Origin: an uncultured Treponema sp.
GTDB taxonomy: Bacteria > Spirochaetota > Spirochaetia > Treponematales > Treponemataceae
Length of the DNA stretch: 40,071 nucleotides
Direction of reading: 5' to 3'
NCBI GenBank assembly: GCA_946540605.1
Contig: CAMNIU010000231.1
Span: 1-40,071 of the forward strand
In this document: one piece after another, positions 30,087-37,766 of the stretch
How positions within the stretch are numbered: position 1 is the first letter of the stretch
How the letters are laid out: each line of letters starts with the position of its first letter
Notes under the pieces: generated by a model
Databases searched by the model: none
Seen by the model: only the letters and a program-made list of their open reading frames with translations
Told to the model about the DNA's origin: nothing
Made by a program: the position numbers and the translations under genes

Positions 30087-30791
30087 TTACCAATAACTTC
30101 CTGTATCTAGAATTGCAGCCACTGGTTCAACAATTTCCTTAGGTGGTTCGATTTTCATAATCACATTTGGATTCTGCGAATGACTTCTTGTTGCTACACT
30201 CATAGTGACAAACTTGAAGAACTTGTGCATTGATGAAGCATCTTTTGCGTAAAATAACGGGTTCTCTGTTCCTTCAATAAAGCGCTTAAGCACGGCCTCA
30301 TTTGCATCACTACCAATTGCCATAGCCATGCGGTCACATTTTGAAGAACGGCCATCCTTTATAAACTTATCCATAGGCTCTTGCCAGTCATCGTTTGGTT
30401 CCCCGTCTGAACAAAGAATGACTAAAGGACGATAGGCACGAGAAGGTGTTGTTTCCTTATCTTCAATCATATCTTTTGCCATACGAAGAGCAGTTCCCAT
30501 TGGAGTATTACCCTGCGCTTCCAATTTTTTCATTTCAACCTTAGATGCATTGGTATATGGTAACGCAAGTTTTACTCCTTCATACCCGAAAGTTATAACG
30601 GATACTTGAATCTCAGTTTCAAGCTGCTCTTCATGAGCAAAATCCTTAATCATTTCACGAACAGCTGAATCAAGTTCTGCTATTTTTGACTGTTCACCGC
30701 CTGCATTCATACTTGAACTCGTATCCAGAAGTAATACGACTGGAAGAGGTTTTGCCTTTGCTACTGTGTACTTTGATGGATCGAATGCCAT
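30087..30791 (-). CDS. TerY-like vWA domain protein
   Basis: 234 aa; PVVLLLDTSSSMNAGGEQSKIAELDSAVREMIKDFA, QGNTPMGTALRMAKDMI, PLVILCSDGEPNDDW. Confidence 0.87.
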   Translation of the reverse strand: MAFDPSKYTVAKAKPLPVVLLLDTSSSMNAGGEQSKIAELDSAVREMIKDFAHEEQLETEIQVSVITFGYEGVKLALPYTNASKVEMKKLEAQGNTPMGTALRMAKDMIEDKETTPSRAYRPLVILCSDGEPNDDWQEPMDKFIKDGRSSKCDRMAMAIGSDANEAVLKRFIEGTENPLFYAKDASSMHKFFKFVTMSVATRSHSQNPNVIMKIEPPKEIVEPVAAILDTGSYW

Positions 30792-30857
30792 AGTGTTTTC
30801 TCCTTTTTTGGGGTTATCCCATTTACTGTTATTACTTAATCTAGTAGCAAAAAGTCA

Positions 30858-31799
30858 TTAACTTGATATTTTTTTCTGAACTTTTTCAAAAAATTCAGAA
30901 ATTCGATTACTTATATATCCTTCATCTTTCCCATATTTAGCAGCCAATTCACCTTGAGTCGGCAGCGCTTCATGAGAAAGAAAAACTTTTAGTAAATCTA
31001 CATCCAAGAAACTTCTTTCTTGTAATAGTTCTACAATCTGTGCAATTAAAAAGGTTCTTTCCAATACTTGAAGAAGCCTCAATGTAATAAAAGTTGAAAG
31101 ATATTCTTTCTGCCTCTCCTGACATTTATCAAAAACCTGTTCAATTATTGATATATCTTCTAGAGCATATTCTGTTTTGAAAAGACTCTGTTCAGGTGTC
31201 AAATAATTATTATGAACAGCTTCTGTTTCAAAAATAGAGGTTTCAGATCCATCTTCAATATCTTTTATCTGTTCTTCTACAAGCTGAGATTGATGATATT
31301 TAATAACCAACTCTTTTACTTCATCCGGTGTCAATCCAGATTGTTTTGCAAGCCAGGCTTGAACATTCACTTTTGAAGGGTCTTTTCCCAATTGTTTCGC
31401 TTTTTCAACAAGTTCAACAGCTCTATTATATTCATCCTTAGTACACATCCGGAATTTTCTGACTTCTGCCTTTTCCTTCTTATGCTGAATTTCTGTTGCT
31501 AAGCAGGTATAGAGGAATCCTATGTATGATGAGTCTTCCTGTTCCTTGTATTTTTCGACTGAACGTCTTACACAGTGAGTAATCTCAATACAGGCTTTAC
31601 AGACATCTTCTTCTTTAAAACACATTAGAGTCCAATCCCAGATTGGAGCATATATTTTTTGGAGAAGCTTTTTATAATCAAGAGATTCTTTATCTGTTAT
31701 TGCCTGAATCTTAGTAAATATTGCAAGAATTTCTTCTTCTTTCTTTAGTTTGGCTTCGCTATTTATCATATGCCCCACCTTATAAAGAGAAGAATTCAT
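30858..31799 (-). CDS. Divergent sigma-factor-like protein
   Basis: 313 aa; region-2-like helical N-terminus, KQLGKDPSKVNVQAWLAKQSGLTPDEVKELV (region-3-like), C-terminal HTH LPTQGELAAKYGKDEGYISNRISEFFEKVQKKI. True start may be 31769. Confidence 0.5.
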   Translation of the reverse strand: MNSSLYKVGHMINSEAKLKKEEEILAIFTKIQAITDKESLDYKKLLQKIYAPIWDWTLMCFKEEDVCKACIEITHCVRRSVEKYKEQEDSSYIGFLYTCLATEIQHKKEKAEVRKFRMCTKDEYNRAVELVEKAKQLGKDPSKVNVQAWLAKQSGLTPDEVKELVIKYHQSQLVEEQIKDIEDGSETSIFETEAVHNNYLTPEQSLFKTEYALEDISIIEQVFDKCQERQKEYLSTFITLRLLQVLERTFLIAQIVELLQERSFLDVDLLKVFLSHEALPTQGELAAKYGKDEGYISNRISEFFEKVQKKISS

Positions 31800-32400
31800 C
31801 TAAACTTTGTCTAGCATCTTTTCCGTTATCTGCGACCATTGAACTTGTAAGATTGTTTAAATAATACAATGAAGTAACATCATACAGTTCTGGATTGCAT
31901 GGTTTATTATTATCATCAAAATCAACCTTTCCATAAACCACACTTTTAACTTCACAATTCAGGAATTTTTCTGCAAACGAAATAACACACATAAGAATCA
32001 TTGGTAAAGGCTTTGGTCCATAAGTGATGTCTGCATAAATTTCAGAATTTTCCTCAATTTTATCCAGCATATTTTTTAATCTTGTTTCGTGATTATCTTT
32101 AGTTTCCTTAAATTCAGAATCCAGAGTTTCATAAGTGATTTTAGCACCAATTTCAGCATTAATGGCATCAAGTTCCTGCATAAAAAGGCCGCTATTTTTT
32201 CCACAATTTCCGCCTTTATCTAAAGTACGAAGTAGGATAACTCTAACCTCATCATCTTTTTTCAATGTCTCAGCAAGAATTGCATTAATCGGATAATATA
32301 CAGGTTCCTTATAAGAAATATTAGTATTACCTGAACCGGCATAAACCATTGTATTCATGTATTTCTTCATTGGAATATCACAAAAAATAATCTTTTTCAT
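31780..32400 (-). CDS. Stand-alone CARF-domain protein (TM1812/Csx1-type), no fused effector
   Basis: 206 aa; YYPINAILAETLKKDDEVRVILLRT and IYADITYGPKPLPMILMCVISFAEKFLNCEVKSVVYGKVDF, matching the TM1812-like DITHGFRSLP...YG pattern. Confidence 0.68.
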   Translation of the reverse strand: MKKIIFCDIPMKKYMNTMVYAGSGNTNISYKEPVYYPINAILAETLKKDDEVRVILLRTLDKGGNCGKNSGLFMQELDAINAEIGAKITYETLDSEFKETKDNHETRLKNMLDKIEENSEIYADITYGPKPLPMILMCVISFAEKFLNCEVKSVVYGKVDFDDNNKPCNPELYDVTSLYYLNNLTSSMVADNGKDARQSLDEFFSL

Positions 32401-32499
32401 AAAAGATATCTCCTTATTGTCAAATATAGATTATTAGGAATGAATTTTATTAGAGTTGATATTTTTTCTTAATTTTTCAACACTTTTTTTCCTTTTATA

Positions 32500-32548
32500 T
32501 TAAAAGGATACTAAAGCAACAATAAAAATTGTTGCTTTAGCCTTTTAA
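32500..32548. terminator. Long intergenic hairpin, possible terminator/attenuator
   Basis: Perfect 13-bp stem CTAAAGCAACAAT(32511-32523)/ATTGTTGCTTTAG(32528-32540), 4-nt loop, extended by TTAAAAGG(32500-32507)/CCTTTTAA(32541-32548) across a 3-nt bulge. Confidence 0.65.
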
Positions 32549-32622
32549 TTATAAACCCTCAAAAAGCAGAAAACAACTTTGATTTTTTGATTTTTGAATA
32601 GTTTGTTATTAAATCTTGGAAA

Positions 32623-33372
32623 TCAAAACCAATTACATCTATTACTTATATTAGATTCAAGGAAAGGCGTTGGAATCTCTATGCACTTATCAAAAGATAA
32701 ATCAATTGTATTATTTGCCAGATTCACAACAGTCGCTTTTACCTGATATTTTTCAGCATCATCATAGTAGAGGAAATTTAAGGTGTCCCCGATTTTCAGG
32801 TAGAACTTAAATCTACCAGCAAGATAGTATCTATTATCATAATCAGCAACTGATGTATTTATTATCTCAACTTTATATACTTCATCCGAGTACTTTGAAA
32901 CTTCCGTAATAAAATATGCATAATTACAATTTGATTTTATCTCTTTATCAAAAGAATAAGAGCGATTCCAAAATGTTGGATAATCGGGCAGCATCAAATT
33001 AATTTGGAAGTCTCCTCTAGAAGGTCTTTCAAAAGTAAACGATAAGCTTTCTCCTGTTCTAAAATGCTTTCTTAAATATAATTGTGGATGCTTTTCAAAA
33101 TATTGCAATATACAATCCATAATTGTTGATGCATCAGCTTTTTCATCAAGCGAAAAGACTTCGCTAGCAAATCTAGGTTTTTCAATATTTCCTTCAAGGC
33201 CAATAGAAATTTGAAAAGGTTCCAGCTGCATATTGTCTTGAATTCTAAACTTTGGAATTTTAGGATCGTTTTTTCTTAATGCTGAAATATCTTCCAATAA
33301 GATACTTCCTTTCTCTTTATCAACTAATGGAATAAGTCCATAACCAAGTTCTAATAAAATTGGATTTTCCAT
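32623..33372 (-). CDS. Protein starting with a partial FlhA cytoplasmic-domain (FHIPEP) segment; remainder unknown
   Basis: 249 aa; LLELGYGLIPLVDKEKGSILLEDISALRKNDPKIPKFRIQDNMQLEPFQISI closely resembles the start of FlhA_C (ElGYGLIPLVD..qGg.LLerI..iRrq...PpiRirDNlqL.P.eY.I). Confidence 0.65.
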   Translation of the reverse strand: MENPILLELGYGLIPLVDKEKGSILLEDISALRKNDPKIPKFRIQDNMQLEPFQISIGLEGNIEKPRFASEVFSLDEKADASTIMDCILQYFEKHPQLYLRKHFRTGESLSFTFERPSRGDFQINLMLPDYPTFWNRSYSFDKEIKSNCNYAYFITEVSKYSDEVYKVEIINTSVADYDNRYYLAGRFKFYLKIGDTLNFLYYDDAEKYQVKATVVNLANNTIDLSFDKCIEIPTPFLESNISNRCNWF

Positions 33373-33425
33373 ATAAATACTCCTTCTATTATTAAGAAGG
33401 ACTACATATTACAAAAGTTGATATT

Positions 33426-34448
33426 TTATATTTTTAATTTATTAACTTTTTCTCGCCGCTCTAGCCAATTATCCACAAGCTCTTTTGGTTCTATTGGCAA
33501 AGCCTCATCTGCCCATTGCCAGACCCAAGTCCAGATAGCTTCGCGTTGGTTGCTTCGGAAACTTAGAATTATACCGTCGCCTTTTGGTCCAGGATTCTTT
33601 TTGTCTTTTTCAATAGTTTGATTTTCTCCCCATACACTTTTCTTTGCAAAACGAGCTGGATATCCATGGAGATGGATTTTGTAGTTTTCATAGTTCTTAT
33701 CACAAAGACATCCAAAAGAGCCACGTGTCATTTTTCTAAAATCGTAGTCTCTTGGTAAAGAGAAAACATCTTTTGTGAGTTTAAGATTTTTTATTTCGCT
33801 GAGGGTATATCGGCGACGGGCATTCTTTGCAACATCAAGCGCATGTAAGTTCCAGTTACCATTATCAAATATAAGCTGCCATGGCTGAACTCTGCGAGGC
33901 TTTGGCTTATCATCTGTAAGAGACTGATAATCAAAAGTAATGACTCGGTTTTCTTTTAATGCCTGATCTATAAGTCTCCAGGTTTCTGCAGGAATTTCTT
34001 TGTTCGGTGCTCCAACAAAAATGATTCTGTCATTCTCCGGCTTTTTATTGATCTTAATATTTTCAATTGATAAATCATGATTCTCAATTGCTAGTGATTC
34101 AAAAACTTCCTGAGCTTCTTTATAGAGTGGATTACTTTTTACCATATCCATTAGAGTCTTTATAAGTTTTGCAGCTTTTGCTGCATTTTCATCTGTGTAA
34201 AATCTTGGTAGGCGATATTTAGGATCTGTGTAGAAGTATCCATTTGTTTCAAAATCTGTATCTATAGGAGCGCCATATTTTTCCTCGAGTTCTTCGATAT
34301 CACGGAAGAAGGAAGACTTACTTGTCTTTAGATCATACTTATCGTTCATCTCCGAAATCATTTCATTCCATTTTAGTTTCCGTCCAGATGCGATAATCTC
34401 ATCAATTGCTTGAAAGCGTTTTGCTTTTTCGGTGAAATCTACTGCCAT
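33426..34448 (-). CDS. WYL-domain transcriptional regulator with N-terminal winged helix
   Basis: 340 aa; ALKENRVITFDYQSLTDDKPKPRRVQPWQLIFDNGNWNLHALDVAKNARRRYTLSEIKNLKL = WYL domain. Confidence 0.88.
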   Translation of the reverse strand: MAVDFTEKAKRFQAIDEIIASGRKLKWNEMISEMNDKYDLKTSKSSFFRDIEELEEKYGAPIDTDFETNGYFYTDPKYRLPRFYTDENAAKAAKLIKTLMDMVKSNPLYKEAQEVFESLAIENHDLSIENIKINKKPENDRIIFVGAPNKEIPAETWRLIDQALKENRVITFDYQSLTDDKPKPRRVQPWQLIFDNGNWNLHALDVAKNARRRYTLSEIKNLKLTKDVFSLPRDYDFRKMTRGSFGCLCDKNYENYKIHLHGYPARFAKKSVWGENQTIEKDKKNPGPKGDGIILSFRSNQREAIWTWVWQWADEALPIEPKELVDNWLERREKVNKLKI

Positions 34449-35291
34449 CTATTTTTCCCTCCAAGAAACCTTAAATCCCAACTTCTGAGCAACCTTATTA
34501 AAATAATCTATCCTTGTTGGGTTATACTGATTTGAAACAACAATTTTCTCACCTGAAGATAAGATTATAGGATTATTGATATCTTTTACTCTTCCATCTA
34601 TTAAGTCTTTCTTAGAAACATTTTCTAATTCTTGAATAAACACAGGAGTACCACTCATTTCAATTCCATCAGGAAAAGCTCTCTTTAAGTCTGCGAAAGT
34701 TATATTCTTATTCTTCTCAACATAATATTTCACAACTTCATATGGAAATGAACATTTTCCTACATATTTACCTAAACCTTCAAATGTGTACTGTTTAGTA
34801 TCTTTACTATTTTTATGCACTGTTTTTGTGGAAATAACTTGAAGATTTGAATTCTTAAATAACAATTTTCCTCTTCGCATATCTTCAGGTCTAAGAGTCT
34901 CTTTAGAATCAAATGCAGTAACATAATCTTTGACATTCCAGCTCCAGGCTTCTACCATTTGGAATTCTGTATTATATAAAATCCAAATCAATATATCGAA
35001 ATCATAGTTCCTGGCTTTGCGTACATTTGTAACTGTACTTCCGGGTTTTCCACTTGGGCGATTTGCTTTTATTTGGTATCTAAGTCCATTATATTTAAAA
35101 TCAAATCCTTTATTTACAGCAGTAATCGTCTGCATAAAATTTGAATAGTCACTTTCTTTCATACCCAATAACATAGCAGCATCAAACTCTGATATAGAAC
35201 TCAATATACCTGGTGCTACGCCAAACTCTTTTTGCCATTCCAAGGCCAGTTCTACAAGTTTCTTTCTTAATTCAATTCCATTTAGAGACAT
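34449..35291 (-). CDS. Predicted restriction-endonuclease-like protein
   Basis: Internal start MSLNGIELRKKL at 35291 has a better context than 35414; YNGLRYQIKANRPSGKPGSTVTNVRKARNYDFDILIWILYN suggests a PD-(D/E)XK-like QIK core. Confidence 0.6.
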   Translation of the reverse strand: MSLNGIELRKKLVELALEWQKEFGVAPGILSSISEFDAAMLLGMKESDYSNFMQTITAVNKGFDFKYNGLRYQIKANRPSGKPGSTVTNVRKARNYDFDILIWILYNTEFQMVEAWSWNVKDYVTAFDSKETLRPEDMRRGKLLFKNSNLQVISTKTVHKNSKDTKQYTFEGLGKYVGKCSFPYEVVKYYVEKNKNITFADLKRAFPDGIEMSGTPVFIQELENVSKKDLIDGRVKDINNPIILSSGEKIVVSNQYNPTRIDYFNKVAQKLGFKVSWREK

Positions 35292-35333
35292 TGTATATAT
35301 CCTCAATATTAATTTACTAAAAAATAACACTCT

Positions 35334-35358
35334 TTCATTCCCGTGCCTTGGGAATGAA
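35334..35358. promoter_or_regulatory. Inverted repeat TTCATTCCC-GTGCCTT-GGGAATGAA in the divergent promoter region
   Basis: Perfect 9-bp arms, 7-nt spacer; followed by TTTATATTTTATAT (possible -10). Confidence 0.6.
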
Positions 35359-35446
35359 TCCTTTTTATATTTTATATCATCAGACCGAAATGTCAACTTT
35401 TCTAAAAAGCACACCTTTATATTTTCTGTCTGAACAGGAGGACGCT

Positions 35447-36295
35447 ATGAATTATCAATATCTGTTACGTCAGATTAATGATCAGCCGGAACTGCAGAAA
35501 GAAGAATCTGTGATAATTGAAAATCCTTTTGAGAAAAAGGATGAAAACAAATCAGCTGCCAACTCCGCTTATGACTTAAACGTCCTCAATACATCTCTAC
35601 CTGCAGATGAAATTGTGGAGATGGTTCAGAACGCAATTGCAAATGATCGTAAAGCTTACGGTAGCCAGCAGGGAATCAGAATCCTCTTTTACGGAGTAAG
35701 TGGTGCCGGGAAAACAAATCTTGCTCATTACATTGCAGACTCAATTGGCAGAAAACTTCTTTGTAAAAATGCCTCTGACATTCTTGGTATGTATGTTGGT
35801 GAATCTGAAAAGAATATTGCTAATACTTTCTCGGAGGCTAAAAAAGCAAATAAGGTTCTGCTCTTTGATGAGGTTGATTCTTTCTTCCGGGAAAGGTCTC
35901 TGGCCTCTCAGCGTTTTGAAATCACAGAAACAAATGAGTTTCTGACTCAGATGGAAAATTACGATGGCATTGTAATCTGCACAACCAATCTGCGCGGAAT
36001 TATGGATAAGGCAATGCAGCGCCGTTTTCACATCATGGTTGAGTTTAAGGCTCTTAAGGCTGAAGGTGTGGAAACTCTTTTGAGTAAATATTTCCCGCAG
36101 TTTGAATTTGATAACAACGTCATTCAAAGCCTCTGCAGATATGACAGTGTTACTCCCGGTGATTTTGGAAATATCTCTTCACGACTTAGATTCATGCGGC
36201 CGGAAAAAGTCACAAGCGAATATATCATCCAGGAGCTTTGCAAGGCTCAGGAAGAAAAAGAATACGGAAAGAAAACCGTAGGCTTTATGCAATAA
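35447..36295 (+). CDS. AAA+ ATPase (FtsH/VCP-like core)
   Basis: ATG 35447 preceded by caggagga; IRILFYGVSGAGKTNLAHYIADSIGRKLLCKNASDILGMYVGESEKNIANTFSEAKKANKVLLFDEVDSFFRERS...ICTTNLRGIMDKAMQRRFHIMVEF. Confidence 0.87.
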   Translation: MNYQYLLRQINDQPELQKEESVIIENPFEKKDENKSAANSAYDLNVLNTSLPADEIVEMVQNAIANDRKAYGSQQGIRILFYGVSGAGKTNLAHYIADSIGRKLLCKNASDILGMYVGESEKNIANTFSEAKKANKVLLFDEVDSFFRERSLASQRFEITETNEFLTQMENYDGIVICTTNLRGIMDKAMQRRFHIMVEFKALKAEGVETLLSKYFPQFEFDNNVIQSLCRYDSVTPGDFGNISSRLRFMRPEKVTSEYIIQELCKAQEEKEYGKKTVGFMQ

Positions 36296-36300
36296 CTGTC

Positions 36301-36321
36301 ATCCCGAACTTGTTTCGGGAT
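36301..36321. repeat. Palindromic ATCCCGAA-CTTGT-TTCGGGAT element between the AAA+ and FlhA/sigma genes
   Basis: Perfect 8-bp stem, 5-nt loop; resembles widely dispersed REP-like intergenic palindromes. Confidence 0.65.
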
Positions 36322-36340
36322 CTATAAGGAGATATCGAAT

Positions 36341-37672
36341 ATGAACAAATATAGACAAATAGATTTATTTACTCTTGAACTAGGAAACGCTCTTTGTCAG
36401 GAAGCTTCATTGAACAGTATCCTGAAAACAATTACTTCAATTCGCGAAAATATTTTTGAACAGTACGGAGTTGTAATTCCATCAGTCAGAGTAAAAGACA
36501 ATAAAAGTCTCTCTCCCTTTGAATATGTGATTAAAATCTCCGGACTTGAAACCGCACGTTATGAACTCAAAAAAGATTCTCTTTTGATTCTTGATCTTGG
36601 AAACGTTTCATCCAAAATGAGAGGAACTAAGGCTAAGGACCCGACTTATGGTTTACCAGGAATCTGGATTTCTTCTGCAAGAAAGGAAGAGGCAAAAGAA
36701 AAAGGATATCTCATTGTTTCTCATGAGAAACTTATCAGGACTCTTCTTTTTGAAGAAATAAAGAAGAATCTCGCAGAAGTCATTACTACTCAATATGTAG
36801 AAGAACTTCTTAATGAAATTATGTTTTCTGACCATGCCCTTTGCGACCAGATTGCAAGAAAGCATGGATCAGAATCTGTTTCAATCATAAAAGAAGTTCT
36901 CAAGACCTTGTTGAAAGATGAAGTAAATATCACTGATATTATTTCTATTCTCGAAACTATTGCAAACTCAGCAAAAGTAAACTATGAGAATATTGATAGG
37001 CTTGTTGATAAATGCCGCATTGCAATTGCTCCTTATATCATTTCTTCCTTGATAACAGACGGAAATCTTAATCTGATTTCTGTTGGAATCAATTTATCGA
37101 ACTACATTCTTGATAATTCAAAAGATATTTTATCTTTTAGTTATGACAGAAAAATACTTGGTCAATTTAGGAATGAATTACTTTCCATTCTTGATAATCT
37201 GGAAGTAACACCTGTAATTGTTTGCTTTGAACGTATTCGTAAAGAAGTAAGTTTCATAATTAATGAACTCCTTCTCTTACCCGGAATCAAAGTGATAACA
37301 GATGTGGAACTGGCATCTGTTCGAAATAGAATACATATCTCCAATGCTGAGCTCATTGCTACTGTTGGAGAAGACTTTCCTATCGAAGAGTCCAAATCAG
37401 AAGAAGAAAAATCTCCAAAAGAAGAGTCGATGCCATCCACACTGAAACCTCAGCTAGATAAGAAGGATGCATATGCCATTCTCCAGAAACAACTGAAAAC
37501 AATTCTCGACAAGCTCCCTCAACAAGAACGAGAAATTATCTCCATGCGTTTCGGCCTCGATGGAACTGGAAGTCACACTCTGGAAGAAATTGGCATGTAT
37601 TTCAATCTAACTCGCGAAGAAATCCGAGGTATTGAAGCCAAAGCCCTTCGCCTTCTTCGAAAAGATATTTAA
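36341..37672 (+). CDS. Soluble FlhA cytoplasmic-domain (FHIPEP) protein fused to sigma-70 region 4
   Basis: 443 aa; residues ~1-340 FlhA_C-like (LELGNALC...[29 protein letters not shown]...[55 protein letters not shown]...[13 protein letters not shown]...[34 protein letters not shown]); acidic linker; residues ~372-443 [55 protein letters not shown] = sigma region 4. Confidence 0.82.
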   Translation: MNKYRQIDLFTLELGNALCQEASLNSILKTITSIRENIFEQYGVVIPSVRVKDNKSLSPFEYVIKISGLETARYELKKDSLLILDLGNVSSKMRGTKAKDPTYGLPGIWISSARKEEAKEKGYLIVSHEKLIRTLLFEEIKKNLAEVITTQYVEELLNEIMFSDHALCDQIARKHGSESVSIIKEVLKTLLKDEVNITDIISILETIANSAKVNYENIDRLVDKCRIAIAPYIISSLITDGNLNLISVGINLSNYILDNSKDILSFSYDRKILGQFRNELLSILDNLEVTPVIVCFERIRKEVSFIINELLLLPGIKVITDVELASVRNRIHISNAELIATVGEDFPIEESKSEEEKSPKEESMPSTLKPQLDKKDAYAILQKQLKTILDKLPQQEREIISMRFGLDGTGSHTLEEIGMYFNLTREEIRGIEAKALRLLRKDI

Positions 37673-37685
37673 TAATCTGTTTTTT

Positions 37686-37704
37686 ATTCCCGTGACTTGG
37701 GAAT
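37686..37704. promoter_or_regulatory. Second copy of inverted repeat ATTCCC-GTGACTT-GGGAAT
   Basis: 18/19 identical to 35337-35355; also followed by TTTATATTTT. Confidence 0.6.
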
Positions 37705-37766
37705 AGACATAGTTTATATTTTGGTATAACAGCAGCTGTTGCTTTAAGCAGCGCAGGAGGATAAAC

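Noticed and set aside
35292-35414. N-terminal extension of the 34449..35414 ORF (and 35348..35446 of the AAA+ ORF)
   Set aside because: The extensions overlap each other and the palindrome; internal ATGs at 35291 and 35447 give sensible starts and the latter has a strong RBS
36301-36321. ATCCCGAA-TTCGGGAT palindrome as a specific operator
   Set aside because: This sequence type is a common dispersed REP-like intergenic palindrome, so reported only as a repeat
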